NCBI RefSeq assembly: GCF_021739025.1
Contig: NZ_JAKKOT010000002.1
Location: 767,719-831,718 of the forward strand
Length of the DNA stretch: 64,000 bases
Direction of reading: 5' to 3'
Origin: Gordonia liuliyuniae
GTDB taxonomy: Bacteria > Actinomycetota > Actinomycetes > Mycobacteriales > Mycobacteriaceae
Positions 24,976-36,103 of this stretch are shown here, in pieces. The notes beneath the pieces are model-generated. The model did no database searches, was not told the DNA's origin, and saw only the letters and a list, made by a program, of their open reading frames with translations. Within the stretch, counting starts at the first letter, position 1. The number at the start of each line of letters is the position of its first letter. The position numbers were made by a program, and so were the translations under genes.

Positions 24976-24976
<1 letters not shown>
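23951..24976 (-). CDS. galE: UDP-glucose 4-epimerase
   Basis: 341-residue SDR-fold epimerase that interconverts UDP-glucose and UDP-galactose, feeding galactan of the mycolyl-arabinogalactan wall. Rossmann motif VTGGAGYIGSHT; catalytic Ser-Tyr-Lys in FSSSATVYGE and NPYGWTKVMIE; LLRYFNPVGAH and VRDYIHVDDLAAGH are family-typical. ATG 24976 shares its A with the rmlB stop (TGATG), so galE and rmlB are one transcription unit and coupled. The frame is open upstream inside rmlB but without support. Confidence 0.95.
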
Positions 24977-26993
<2,017 letters not shown>

Positions 26994-26994
<1 letters not shown>

Positions 26995-27590
26995 TGCGGG
27001 TTCGACCGCTGAGCATCGACGGCGCGTGGGAGTTCACGCCCGTCCAACACGGCGACGACCGCGGCGTCTTCCTCGAAGCGTTCAAAGCGGATGTGCTCGC
27101 CGAGACGATCGGCCACCGGTTCGACCTGGCGCAGGTGAACACCTCGGTGTCGGCTGCAGGCGCGCTGCGCGGCATCCACTTCGCCGACGTCCCGCCCGGA
27201 CAGGCCAAATACGTGACATGCGCGGTCGGTGCCATCGTTGACGTCATCGTCGACATCCGTGTCGGTTCACCGACGTTCGGGGAGTGGGATGCAGTGCTTC
27301 TCGACGACGTCGACCGCAGGGCCGTCTACCTCGCCGAAGGGCTCGGGCACGGCTTCTGCTCCCTGCACGACGGCTCGACCGTCACCTACCTGTGCTCGAC
27401 CGGCTACAACCCGACAGCCGAACACGGGGTGAACCCTCTCGATGAGGAGTTGGGCATCGAGTGGCCGACCGTCGGCCGCGACGGTGCACCGCTGCACTAT
27501 GAACTGTCCGGGAAGGATACCGCCGCACCGTCGTTGGCGCAGGCGCGGACTGCCGGGCTGCTACCGGAATTTCCAGCACACATGCGGTAA
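26994..27590 (+). CDS. rmlC: dTDP-4-dehydrorhamnose 3,5-epimerase
   Basis: 198-residue cupin epimerase, third step of dTDP-rhamnose synthesis. The catalytic His is in GALRGIHFADVPPGQAKYVTC, with VDIRVGSPTFG and LAEGLGHGFCSL supplying the Asp and the conserved aromatic region. Coupled to rmlA by an overlap of one base. rmlD, the last step, is not in the window and must lie elsewhere. Confidence 0.96.
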
Positions 27591-27595
27591 GCACT

Positions 27596-27645
27596 CGGCC
27601 GAAATACCCGATTCCCGGAGAATACGTGCTGGTAATTCTCGGCCG
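27596..27645 (+). terminator. Stem-loop after rmlC
   Basis: CGGCCGA (27596-27602) pairs with TCGGCCG (27639-27645), and an inner stem GAGAAT/ATTCTC (27618-27623 with 27635-27640) can form instead or in competition. It fills the 60-base gap between convergent rmlC and the peptidase gene. There is no U-run, so it is probably a bidirectional stem-loop terminator of the kind common in high-GC actinobacteria. Confidence 0.45.
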
Positions 27646-27650
27646 TGTGT

Positions 27651-28997
27651 CTACAGAGTCGGATACCGCGGTAGTTCGGGCGTGAACAGCCAATCCCGCC
27701 ACAGGTCCTTCAGCGACTCAGAGGTGAACGTCGACGCGAGCGCGATGAAGTCTTCGGTGGTCGCACACTGATATCGGTACTTGTCGGTCCACCGCCGCAG
27801 CAGTGCGAAGAACTCGCCGTCGCCCAGCCGGAGCCGCAGCGCGTGCAGAGTGAGAGCTCCGCGTTTGTAGACCCAGTCGTCGAACATGGTGCGGGGGCCG
27901 GGATCGGCGAGCGGTGTCGTGAACCTCGTCTGCTGCAACTTCTCGTAGTAGTGGCGGCCCCATTCGTCGGCGGACCGGCCACCGCTGTGCTGACTCCACA
28001 GCCATTCGGCGTAACAGGCGAAGCCCTCGTGCAACCAGATGTCGCGCCACCGGGCGCCGGTCACCGAGTTCCCGAACCACTGATGGGCCAGTTCGTGGGC
28101 TACGAGCCGTTCATGGTCGAGGGAACCGTCGCAGTGATTGGCTCCGAACGTGGAGAAGCTCTGCGCCTCCAACGGAATGTCCAGTTCGTCCTCGGTGACG
28201 ACGGCCGTGTACTGGGGGAACGGGTACGGCCCGAACATCTCGGTGAACGCACCGACCATCTGCACCTGGTGCGCGAAGCTCACGTCGAAGCGCTTCGACA
28301 GCGACGGTGGGACCAGCGCGTGCACCGGGACCGGCGACGTCGCCAGGGTCCGATGCTCGTACTGGCCGATCTGGATGGACGCGAGATACGTCGACATCGG
28401 CTCCACCTGGTCGTACATCCACGTGGTCTGCGCGGCGCGGCGCTGCTTGGACGCGAGCCGCCCGTTCGCGAGCACGTAGTACGCACTGTCGGTGGTGACC
28501 TCGATGTGGAACGACGCCTTCGCCTCGGGGTGGTCGTCGCACGGGAACCACGACGGGGCGCCGTCCGGCTGGTTCGCGCACAGGGCTCCGTTGTCGAGCT
28601 CCTCCCAGCCGACGTCGCCGAACGGTCCGCGCACCGGCCGGGGCGTGCCGCCGTAGCGGACGAGGATCGACATGACGCCGCCCGGCGGGATCGGCGAGCC
28701 CGGGGTGATCGAGAGCTTGTCTCCGCGATGCGAGTAGCGGGCGCGGGAACCGTTCACGGTGACCCGGTCGACGCGCATCGACGTCGCGAGGTCGAGGGCG
28801 AACCGCGTCAACTCCTGGTACGAGGTGGCGGAGATCGTCGCCGTGCCGGACAGACGGTTGCTGGCGACGCGATAGCCGAGTTCGAGAGCGTATCGCGAGA
28901 TCCGGTAGCCGAGATTGCCGCTGTGCGGCATGTACGGGTCGAGCTCGTGGTGACCGCCCGGCAACGTCGGTTCCTGCGTGTTCCGTTTACTCGGCAC
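27651..28997 (-). CDS. M1-family zinc metallopeptidase
   Basis: 448 residues, a short M1 aminopeptidase. Zinc site: HELAHQWFGN with His301 and His305, and the third ligand Glu in DIWLHEGFACYAEW. The N-terminal beta domain spans about 30-225. The exopeptidase region is present as EDELDIPLEAQSFSTFG rather than the usual GAMEN, a variant known from small actinobacterial M1 enzymes. The ERAP-like C-terminal superhelix is missing, so it is about half the size of PepN. No signal peptide, so cytoplasmic. GAGAGG lies close before GTG 28997. Substrate preference is unknown. Confidence 0.92.
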   Translation of the reverse strand: MPSKRNTQEPTLPGGHHELDPYMPHSGNLGYRISRYALELGYRVASNRLSGTATISATSYQELTRFALDLATSMRVDRVTVNGSRARYSHRGDKLSITPGSPIPPGGVMSILVRYGGTPRPVRGPFGDVGWEELDNGALCANQPDGAPSWFPCDDHPEAKASFHIEVTTDSAYYVLANGRLASKQRRAAQTTWMYDQVEPMSTYLASIQIGQYEHRTLATSPVPVHALVPPSLSKRFDVSFAHQVQMVGAFTEMFGPYPFPQYTAVVTEDELDIPLEAQSFSTFGANHCDGSLDHERLVAHELAHQWFGNSVTGARWRDIWLHEGFACYAEWLWSQHSGGRSADEWGRHYYEKLQQTRFTTPLADPGPRTMFDDWVYKRGALTLHALRLRLGDGEFFALLRRWTDKYRYQCATTEDFIALASTFTSESLKDLWRDWLFTPELPRYPTL

Positions 28998-29066
28998 TAC
29001 CTCTCCGTCTGTTGTCCGCGATACGCGTCAACCCTACCGGCGTCGCCGGAGCAGCGACCTGCGTGA

Positions 29067-32000
29067 TCACCGTGTCCACGGCGCGATCGGGTTGCCCTGC
29101 CACACGGTGTGGTCCGGGACGACGTCACCGCGCATCACCAGGGACGCTGGGCCGACTGTCGCCGACTCGCCGACACCGGACGCCGGGAGCGCGACGCAGT
29201 GCGGCCCGAGGGTCGCGCCCGCGCCGATCCGGACGTGGTCGATCGCCATCACACGGTCGTGGAACAAGTGAGTCTGGACCACGCAGCCGCGCTGCACGTT
29301 GGCGCCGTCGCCGAGTTCGACGAGATCCGCTTCGGGCAGCCAGTACGACTCGCACCACACGCCCCTGCCGATCGTCGCGCCCAACGACCGCAGCCACAGG
29401 GTGAGGGCCGGGGTGCCGGTCGCGGCATTCGCGAACCACGGTGCGGCCACCGTCTCGACGAAGGCATCCGACAATTCGTTGCGCCAGACGAACGAACTCC
29501 ACAGCGGATGCTCGGACGGTCGGATCGGTCCGACGACCGTCCACTTCGCCACACAGGTCACCGCACCGGCCACCGCGCCCGCGGCCAACAGGATCACACC
29601 GCTCAGCAGCACCGCCGCGATCACGCCCCACTTGTCGGCGGCGATCTGCATTCCGAACAGCACGCACACCCCGATCGCGAACGACACCATGACCGCAGTC
29701 AGCCGCAGCGTCTCGACGGTCGCCCGCGCGGCCCTCACGCCGAAAGTCGGCGCGAAGGTGCGCGCCGAATCGGTCTGCGCCGCGGTGCGTCGTAACCGGA
29801 CGGGCGGACTGCCCAACCAACTCGACCCGTTCTTCGCCTTCGACGGCGCGGCCGACAGCACCGCGACGAGACCGTTCTTGGGAACCTTGCGGTCCGGCGC
29901 GATCATGCCGGAGTTGCCGAGGAATGCGCGTTTACCGATCTTCGCCTCGCCGACCCGCATCCAGCCGCCGCCCAACTCGTACGACGCGACCAGCGTGTCG
30001 TCCGCGAGGAACGAGTCGTCGCCGACGGTCGTGAACTTGGGGACCACGAGGGCCGTCGAGATCTCGGTGCCGGTGCCGATCGACGCGCCGAGCGCACGGA
30101 ACCACCACGGGGTCAACAGGCTTGCGTACAGCGGGAAGAGGTAGGTGCGGGCCGCATCCATCATGCGTTCGGTCGCCCACACCTGCCATCCGACGCGGGA
30201 CCGGACGGGGTGTGTTCCGGCCGTCATCCTGATCGACGCCAACCGGACCCCGATCAAGGTGAGCAGCGCGAACACCGCCATCGCGGCGACGGCGCCGACG
30301 GGGGCGAGCGCGAGCATCCGCCACGTCGCGGTGCGCAGACGGTCGGCGGAGACGGCCCAGCTGCCCGCGACGGCGAGGCCGACCGCCAACGAGATCAGCG
30401 GGCCTGCGGAGATGACGAGCGCGGTGCCGCCGTAGACGGCCACCCACCACCGACGCGTCTTCGGACGTTCCGCCGGCCACGTCGGCTTGGCTTTGCCGAG
30501 CTTCATCGCGGGGGAGCCGCCCCAGCGCTGCCGGGCCTTGACCTTGCCCGTCACACCGGAGCCGGGGTCGACGATCGCGTCGCGGCCGACGACGGCTCCG
30601 GGGAACAGCGTCGAGCGGCTGCCGACGACGGCGCCCGGTTTCACGGTGATCTCGCCGATGATCAGGACGTCGCCGTCCAGCCACCAGCCCGCGAGGTCGA
30701 CTTCGGGTTCCACGGCGGCTCCGTCACCGATCCGCAGCAGTCCGGTGACCGGCGGCAGCGAGTGCAGGTCGACGTCGTCGCCGATCCGCGCGCCGAGAGC
30801 ACGTGCGAGGGTCGGCATCCACGGCGCGCCCGACAGATTGTGCGCACCGCTCGCCGCCATCAGACGCTCGGCGATCCAGAGACGGACGTGGACGCTGCCG
30901 CCGCGCGGATACCGTCCGGCGGTGACCCCGTGCAGGAGCAGGCGCGCACCGATCGCCGCGATCGTCATGCGGCCCACCGGCGTCACGAACACGCCGAACG
31001 CGATGAGCAACGCCCACCAGTTCACGCTGATGAGCCACGGGGCGTCGTAACCGAGCCTGCCGGCCGCCCAGTCGGCGACGTTGTTCGCCACCCCGAGCCA
31101 GGTGACCCATTGGACGCCGGTCAGCGTGGCGAGCGGAACCGACGCGACGGTCTGCGCGACACCGGTCGAGAACGGGACGGGCTTCACCTCGCGGGGTTCG
31201 ACGGCCGCCGTCGGGTCGAGCGCATCGAGCATCTCCGCCAGCGAACCGAGTCGCGGGTGGTCGTAGAGGGCGGCGACGGTGATCTCCGGGTATCGGCTGC
31301 GCAACGCGGTGACCAGCTGCGCGGCCGAGAGCGACCCGCCGCCCTCGGCGAAGAAGTCGGCCGTGGGGCTCGACACGTCGACGCCGAGCACGGTGGACCA
31401 CTGCTGTGCGAGCCACGCCTCGGTGCTGGACAGATCGGACGGTTCGTCGCAGGAGTCGGTGCCCGGGGCGGGCCAGGGGAGAGCGTCGCGGTCGACCTTC
31501 CCGGAGGTGCGGGTGGGCAGCTCGTCCATCAGGACCAGCCGCGGGACGAGAGCGGCGGGCAGTTCGGCCTGCAACCTCGCGCGTGCCGCCGCGACGTCGA
31601 AGTCCGGGTCGGTCGACGCGAGGTAGCCGACGAGGAACGCGTTGCCCGATTCGGTGGTGCGGACGGTGACCGCCGCACCGCTGACGCCGGGGAGACTCTG
31701 CAGAGCGTTGTCGATCTCGCCGAGCTCGATGCGCCGTCCGCCGATCTTCACCTGGTCGTCGGCGCGGCCGACGAACAGCAGTCCAGCGCTGTCGAGGGTG
31801 ACGATGTCGCCGCTGCGGTAGGCGCGGTCCCAGCCGAGCGCCGGTGCCGGAGCATACTTCTCGGCGTCCTTGACCGGGTCGAGGTAGCGCGCCAGTCCGA
31901 CGCCGCCGATCACGAGCTCGCCGGACTCGCCGTCGGCGACGGGTTCGCCGTTCGCGTCGACGACCGCCAGATCCCAGCCGATCAACGGCAGCCCGATCCG

Positions 32001-32954
32001 GACGGGTTCCCCGCGCCGCAGAGGGGCCGCGCAGGCGACCACGGTCGCCTCCGTGGGACCGTAGGTGTTCCACACCTCGCGGTCGGCGGTGGCGAGCCGG
32101 TCCGCGAGTTCGGGCGGGCACGACTCCCCGCCGAAGATCAGCAGTCGCACCATCTCGAGCGCTTCGGCAGGCCACATCGACGCGAGCGTCGGCACCGTCG
32201 ACACCACATTGATGTCACGTTTCACCAGCCACGGGCCTAGATCCATGCCGGACCGCACCAGTGCGCGGGGCGCGGGCACGAGGCAGGCCCCGCTGCGCCA
32301 CGCCAACCACATCTCCTCGCACGACGCGTCGAACGCGACCGACAGTCCCGCGAGCACACGATCGCCGGGGCCCAGCGGGGCGTCCTGAAGAAACAGGGCG
32401 GCTTCGGCGTCGACGAATGCGGCGGCGTTGCGATGGGTCACGGCGACGCCCTTCGGCTTGCCCGTCGACCCCGACGTGAAGATGATCCACGCGTCGTCCG
32501 ACGGTGTCGCGGGCGAGGCGCCGACCGGAGCGCTCGGCCCGTCCGGCGCCTGCGTCGCCACCCGGGCCGTCTGCGGATGGATTCCGTCGGCGTCGATGAT
32601 CGCGTCGACGTCGGCCTCGTCGAACACCAGGCGGGCGCGCTCGTCGGGATCGTCCGCGTCGACCGGAACGTATGCGGCACCCGCCCAGAGGGTCGCCAGG
32701 ATCGCGAGGTACAGGTCGCGGCTGCCCGACGGCATGCGGATCCCGACCCGGTGGCCGCGGCCGACACCGATCGCCGACAGGCGGCCGCTGACGCGACGGA
32801 TCAACGCGATCAGCTCCGAATAGGTCACCATCGCGTCGGAGTCGTCGATGGCGGGCGCGTCCGGATGAGTCCTCGCCGTCTCCGCGAGGACATCGCAGAG
32901 GGTGCGAGGCAGCGGTGCCCGATCGGCGAGCAGATAGGCCGCGGGTATCGGCAC
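29067..32954 (-). CDS. Pls/PosA-family membrane NRPS, poly-amino-acid synthetase candidate
   Basis: 1295 residues in the order adenylation domain (1-about 490), carrier domain (about 500-575, phosphopantetheine Ser541 in AEGGGSLSAAQL), then a membrane part with about six helices separating three tandem hexapeptide-repeat (acyltransferase-like) domains. This is the architecture of the epsilon-poly-L-lysine synthetase Pls, in which the C-terminal domains join monomers without a thioesterase. By hand alignment to GrsA the pocket residues are D-A-E-S-I-G-T-V-V-K, close to known lysine codes (DAESIG). A10 motif TSGKVDR holds the Lys. CGGAGGG lies 5 bases before GTG 32954. Likely product: a lysine or related basic oligomer; not proven. 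Confidence 0.85.
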   Translation of the reverse strand: MPIPAAYLLADRAPLPRTLCDVLAETARTHPDAPAIDDSDAMVTYSELIALIRRVSGRLSAIGVGRGHRVGIRMPSGSRDLYLAILATLWAGAAYVPVDADDPDERARLVFDEADVDAIIDADGIHPQTARVATQAPDGPSAPVGASPATPSDDAWIIFTSGSTGKPKGVAVTHRNAAAFVDAEAALFLQDAPLGPGDRVLAGLSVAFDASCEEMWLAWRSGACLVPAPRALVRSGMDLGPWLVKRDINVVSTVPTLASMWPAEALEMVRLLIFGGESCPPELADRLATADREVWNTYGPTEATVVACAAPLRRGEPVRIGLPLIGWDLAVVDANGEPVADGESGELVIGGVGLARYLDPVKDAEKYAPAPALGWDRAYRSGDIVTLDSAGLLFVGRADDQVKIGGRRIELGEIDNALQSLPGVSGAAVTVRTTESGNAFLVGYLASTDPDFDVAAARARLQAELPAALVPRLVLMDELPTRTSGKVDRDALPWPAPGTDSCDEPSDLSSTEAWLAQQWSTVLGVDVSSPTADFFAEGGGSLSAAQLVTALRSRYPEITVAALYDHPRLGSLAEMLDALDPTAAVEPREVKPVPFSTGVAQTVASVPLATLTGVQWVTWLGVANNVADWAAGRLGYDAPWLISVNWWALLIAFGVFVTPVGRMTIAAIGARLLLHGVTAGRYPRGGSVHVRLWIAERLMAASGAHNLSGAPWMPTLARALGARIGDDVDLHSLPPVTGLLRIGDGAAVEPEVDLAGWWLDGDVLIIGEITVKPGAVVGSRSTLFPGAVVGRDAIVDPGSGVTGKVKARQRWGGSPAMKLGKAKPTWPAERPKTRRWWVAVYGGTALVISAGPLISLAVGLAVAGSWAVSADRLRTATWRMLALAPVGAVAAMAVFALLTLIGVRLASIRMTAGTHPVRSRVGWQVWATERMMDAARTYLFPLYASLLTPWWFRALGASIGTGTEISTALVVPKFTTVGDDSFLADDTLVASYELGGGWMRVGEAKIGKRAFLGNSGMIAPDRKVPKNGLVAVLSAAPSKAKNGSSWLGSPPVRLRRTAAQTDSARTFAPTFGVRAARATVETLRLTAVMVSFAIGVCVLFGMQIAADKWGVIAAVLLSGVILLAAGAVAGAVTCVAKWTVVGPIRPSEHPLWSSFVWRNELSDAFVETVAAPWFANAATGTPALTLWLRSLGATIGRGVWCESYWLPEADLVELGDGANVQRGCVVQTHLFHDRVMAIDHVRIGAGATLGPHCVALPASGVGESATVGPASLVMRGDVVPDHTVWQGNPIAPWTR

Positions 32955-33085
32955 GGGAGCCCTCCGGGGATCGCTCGAACTCTTGGGGTGTCGGACGCGG
33001 GCGCGGCACGACAGGCTAATGATGCCCCAGCATCGGCTCCCTCGCAGCGCGGCGAAGTCGGCGACGGTCGTAAGGTGAGGACTGA

Positions 33086-33109
33086 CACTCGATCAGCCAC
33101 TCGATCAGC
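33086..33109 (+). repeat. 12-bp tandem duplication upstream of gcdH
   Basis: CACTCGATCAGC occurs twice without a gap (33086-33097 and 33098-33109), 34 bases before the gcdH start. It might be an operator pair or a slippage product. Similar CGATCAG words occur upstream of rmlA near 26055-26080. Confidence 0.5.
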
Positions 33110-33142
33110 GGCGGACACCGCCGGAAGAGGAGACGACGACGT

Positions 33143-34324
33143 ATGACGCCCAGCAGCGTGGACGAACTGTTCGGATTCGCCGGACTGCTCGACGACGATG
33201 AGCGAGCCATCGTCGACACCGTCGCCGCGTTCGGGGCCAAACGTCTACGCCCGCACGTGGCGGGTTGGTTCGAGGACGGCACGCTCCCGGTCCGCGAACT
33301 CGCTCTCGAACTCGGCGGGCTCGGCCTGTTCGGCATGCATCTTCAGGGCTACGGCTGCGCGGGCACATCGGCCACCGCGTACGGGCTGGCCTGTATGGAG
33401 GCCGAAGCCGTCGACAGCGGCCTGCGCAGCTTCATCTCCGTCCAAGGCTCGTTGTCGATGTTCGCGATCCACGCGTTCGGCAGCGACGAGCAGAAGGACC
33501 AGTGGCTGCCCGCGATGGCGCGCGGTGAGGCGATCGGCTGTTTCGGACTCACCGAGCCCGACTTCGGATCCAACCCGGCGGGCATGCGCACCACCGCCCG
33601 CCGTGACGGCGACGACTGGATTCTCAACGGCGCCAAGATGTGGATCACCAACGGGAGCGTCGCCGACGTCGCCGTCGTCTGGGCGCAGACCAACGCCCCC
33701 GACCCGCGCGGTATCCGTGGATTCGTCGTACCCACCGACACCCCGGGATTCTCGGCGAACGAGATCAAGCACAAGATGTCGCTGCGCGCCTCGGTGACCG
33801 GTGAACTCGTCCTCGAGGACGTCCGGTTGCCGGCCGACGCGGTGCTGCCTGGAGTCGAGGGCCTCCGCGGACCGCTCAGCTGTCTCAACGAAGCCCGTTT
33901 CGGCATCGTGTTCGGTGCGGTCGGCGCCGCACGCGACAGCCTCGAGACGGCGCTCCGGTACGCCGACGAACGCGAGGTGTTCGACAAGCCGCTCGGCGGA
34001 TTCCAGCTGACCCAGGCGAAACTCGCCGACATGGCGCTCGAAGTCGGCAAGGCGTTCCTGCTCGCCGTTCACCTCGGACGGATGAAGGACGCCGGGACGA
34101 TCCGTCCCGAACAGATCAGTCTCGGCAAGCTCAACAACGTCCGGGAGGCGATCGCGATCGCCCGCGAATGCCGGACGATCCTCGGCGCCAACGGGATCAC
34201 CCTCGAATACCCGGTGATCCGGCACGCCAACAACCTGGAGTCGGTCCTCACCTACGAGGGCACGAGCGAGATGCACCAACTGATGATCGGCAAAGCACTC
34301 ACCGGGTTCGACGCCTTCCGCTGA
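33143..34324 (+). CDS. gcdH: Glutaryl-CoA dehydrogenase
   Basis: 393-residue FAD enzyme that oxidises and decarboxylates glutaryl-CoA to crotonyl-CoA in lysine and tryptophan breakdown. The catalytic Glu is Glu372 in LTYEGTSEMH, and the substrate-carboxylate Arg is in SGLRSFISVQGSL. FGLTEPDFGSNPAGM and KMWITNG are the FAD/substrate motifs. TILGANGITLEYPVIRHANNLESV is diagnostic of GcdH rather than short-chain dehydrogenases. AAGAGGAG lies about 8-13 bases before the ATG. fgd follows 30 bases downstream. Confidence 0.93.
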   Translation: MTPSSVDELFGFAGLLDDDERAIVDTVAAFGAKRLRPHVAGWFEDGTLPVRELALELGGLGLFGMHLQGYGCAGTSATAYGLACMEAEAVDSGLRSFISVQGSLSMFAIHAFGSDEQKDQWLPAMARGEAIGCFGLTEPDFGSNPAGMRTTARRDGDDWILNGAKMWITNGSVADVAVVWAQTNAPDPRGIRGFVVPTDTPGFSANEIKHKMSLRASVTGELVLEDVRLPADAVLPGVEGLRGPLSCLNEARFGIVFGAVGAARDSLETALRYADEREVFDKPLGGFQLTQAKLADMALEVGKAFLLAVHLGRMKDAGTIRPEQISLGKLNNVREAIAIARECRTILGANGITLEYPVIRHANNLESVLTYEGTSEMHQLMIGKALTGFDAFR

Positions 34325-34354
34325 CACGACCCCACACCACATCGAAGGAGCCCC

Positions 34355-35365
34355 ATGGCATCGCTCAAACTCGGATTGAAAGCTTCGGCGGAACAGTTCG
34401 GCCCCCGTGACCTCGTCGAACTCGGTGTCGCCGCCGAAGAGTTCGGCTTGGACTCGGTGACCGTCAGCGACCACTTCCAGCCGTGGCGCCACAACGGCGG
34501 CCACGCACCGTTCTCCCTCGCCTGGATGGCCGCGGTCGGCGAACGGACCGAGCGACTGCAGATGGGGACGTCGGTGTTGACCCCGACATTCCGCTACAAC
34601 CCCGCGGTCATCGCGCAGGCGTTCGCCACGATGGGCTGTCTGTTCCCCGACCGCGTCATGCTCGGTGTCGGCACCGGTGAGGCACTCAACGAGTACGCGA
34701 CCGGGTTCCGCGGCGAGTGGCCCGAGTTCAAGGAGCGCTTTGCGCGGCTGCGCGAATCGGTCCGCTTGATGCGGGAACTGTGGACGGGCGAGAAGGTGAA
34801 CTTCGAGGGCGACTACTACTCCACACAGGACGCCTACATGTACGACGTGCCGGAGAAGCCGATCCCGGTGTACATCGCCGCGGGCGGACCCGTCGTCGCC
34901 CGCTACGCGGGTCGTGCGGGCGACGGTTTCATCTGCACCTCGGGCAAGGGCATGGACCTCTACACCGAGAAGCTGATCCCGGCGGTCAAGGAGGGCGCGG
35001 CGAAGGCCGAACGCGACTTCGACGGAATCGATCGGATGATCGAGATCAAGATCTCCTACGACCGCGACCCGGACCGCGCACTCGAGCAGACCCGGTTCTG
35101 GGCTCCGCTCTCGCTCACCCCCGAGCAGAAGCACAGCGTCAACTCGTCGGTCGAGATGGAACGGTTGGCTGACGAACTACCGATCGAACAGGTCGCCAAA
35201 CGGTGGATCGTCGCGTCGAACGCCGACGATGCCGTCGCCCAGATCAAGCCGTACCTCGACGCCGGGCTCAATCACCTCGTTTTCCACAACCCGGGAGCTG
35301 ACCAGCGACGCTTCCTTGAGGCGTTCACCGAGGACGTCGTGCCGGCGCTCCGCTCGCTCGGGTAG
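34355..35365 (+). CDS. fgd: F420-dependent glucose-6-phosphate dehydrogenase
   Basis: 336 residues, very close to mycobacterial Fgd1. It oxidises glucose-6-phosphate and reduces coenzyme F420, supplying F420H2 for LLM-type reductases. Active-site His40 and Trp44 ([10 protein letters not shown]) and Glu109 ([10 protein letters not shown]) are in their known positions. [14 protein letters not shown] at the start, [46 protein letters not shown] and [13 protein letters not shown] are diagnostic. AAGGAG lies 7 bases before the ATG. This is the strongest marker that the host makes F420. Confidence 0.97.
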   Translation: MASLKLGLKASAEQFGPRDLVELGVAAEEFGLDSVTVSDHFQPWRHNGGHAPFSLAWMAAVGERTERLQMGTSVLTPTFRYNPAVIAQAFATMGCLFPDRVMLGVGTGEALNEYATGFRGEWPEFKERFARLRESVRLMRELWTGEKVNFEGDYYSTQDAYMYDVPEKPIPVYIAAGGPVVARYAGRAGDGFICTSGKGMDLYTEKLIPAVKEGAAKAERDFDGIDRMIEIKISYDRDPDRALEQTRFWAPLSLTPEQKHSVNSSVEMERLADELPIEQVAKRWIVASNADDAVAQIKPYLDAGLNHLVFHNPGADQRRFLEAFTEDVVPALRSLG

Positions 35366-35372
35366 GGGTCGG

Positions 35373-35897
35373 TTAGCTGGTCTTGCTCGCCTCGGCGGGG
35401 GCGGTTGGTTCGGCCGGCGGGGTCACGGTCTCGGTGTCGGTCACCGTCTCCGTCTCGGTCGCCGTCCGGGTCCGCGTCACGGTGTCCGTCACCGTCCGCG
35501 TCCCGGTCTGGCGCTCGGTCGCCGTGTTCTCGCGGGTCGCTGTCGTCGTCTGCGTGACGGTGGTGGCGTCCCCGTCCTCGGTCTCGGTCTGCGTGACGAC
35601 GCTCGTCACGGTGTGCGCGGGCGTCTCCTTGCGGTCCTTGTTGCCGACGATGAAGAACGCGATGATGACGATCGCGGCCGCTGCGCAGGCGACGGCCGCG
35701 ATGATCTGCATACGCCGCGCCGCGGCGCTCGCACCCGCTGCGGCCGTCGCGGCGGTCGGGGGTCCGCTGTAGAGGTCGTTCGGGATCGCGCCGTACGGTG
35801 TCTGCGTCATGTCGTGGGGTGCGGACTGCTCGCGCGAGAGATCATCGCCGCTGGTCCCGGGTTCGTCGGGAGTGTGCGGGGGCGGCGGTTGGGTCAA
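35373..35897 (-). CDS. Membrane-anchored Thr-rich protein
   Basis: 174 residues: a Pro-rich cytoplasmic head (MTQPPPPHTPDEPG), one transmembrane helix (about 64-86), then an extracytoplasmic tail made almost entirely of Thr, Val, Glu and Arg in short repeats (TVTDTVTRTRTATETETVTDTETVT). The tail is low complexity and could span the cell wall or be glycosylated at Thr. No catalytic motif. It converges with fgd, with only 7 bases between the stops. Unknown function. Confidence 0.7.
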   Translation of the reverse strand: MTQPPPPHTPDEPGTSGDDLSREQSAPHDMTQTPYGAIPNDLYSGPPTAATAAAGASAAARRMQIIAAVACAAAAIVIIAFFIVGNKDRKETPAHTVTSVVTQTETEDGDATTVTQTTTATRENTATERQTGTRTVTDTVTRTRTATETETVTDTETVTPPAEPTAPAEASKTS

Positions 35898-36103
35898 CGG
35901 TCTGCTCCTAGTGCGGGGCGGAAATCGGTTCTCGGAGAGTTGTGCGCGCGTTCACTTTACCGTGCTGATTTCTGATCGAACGATCTGGTTTTGGTGAATA
36001 GCGCCCTCGACAGTTGTCAGTGCAAGTAGTGTCCGATACGGCAGTATTGCCTCGGCTCCCTCCCTAGCCGACTTCAGATCGTGACGAAACTGATCGAGGT
36101 CAT

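Noticed and set aside
30210..32240. A 676-residue plus-strand open frame opposite the Pls gene
   Set aside because: No domain motifs; amino acid content is that of a reverse frame. The minus-strand frame has a full A-T domain architecture.
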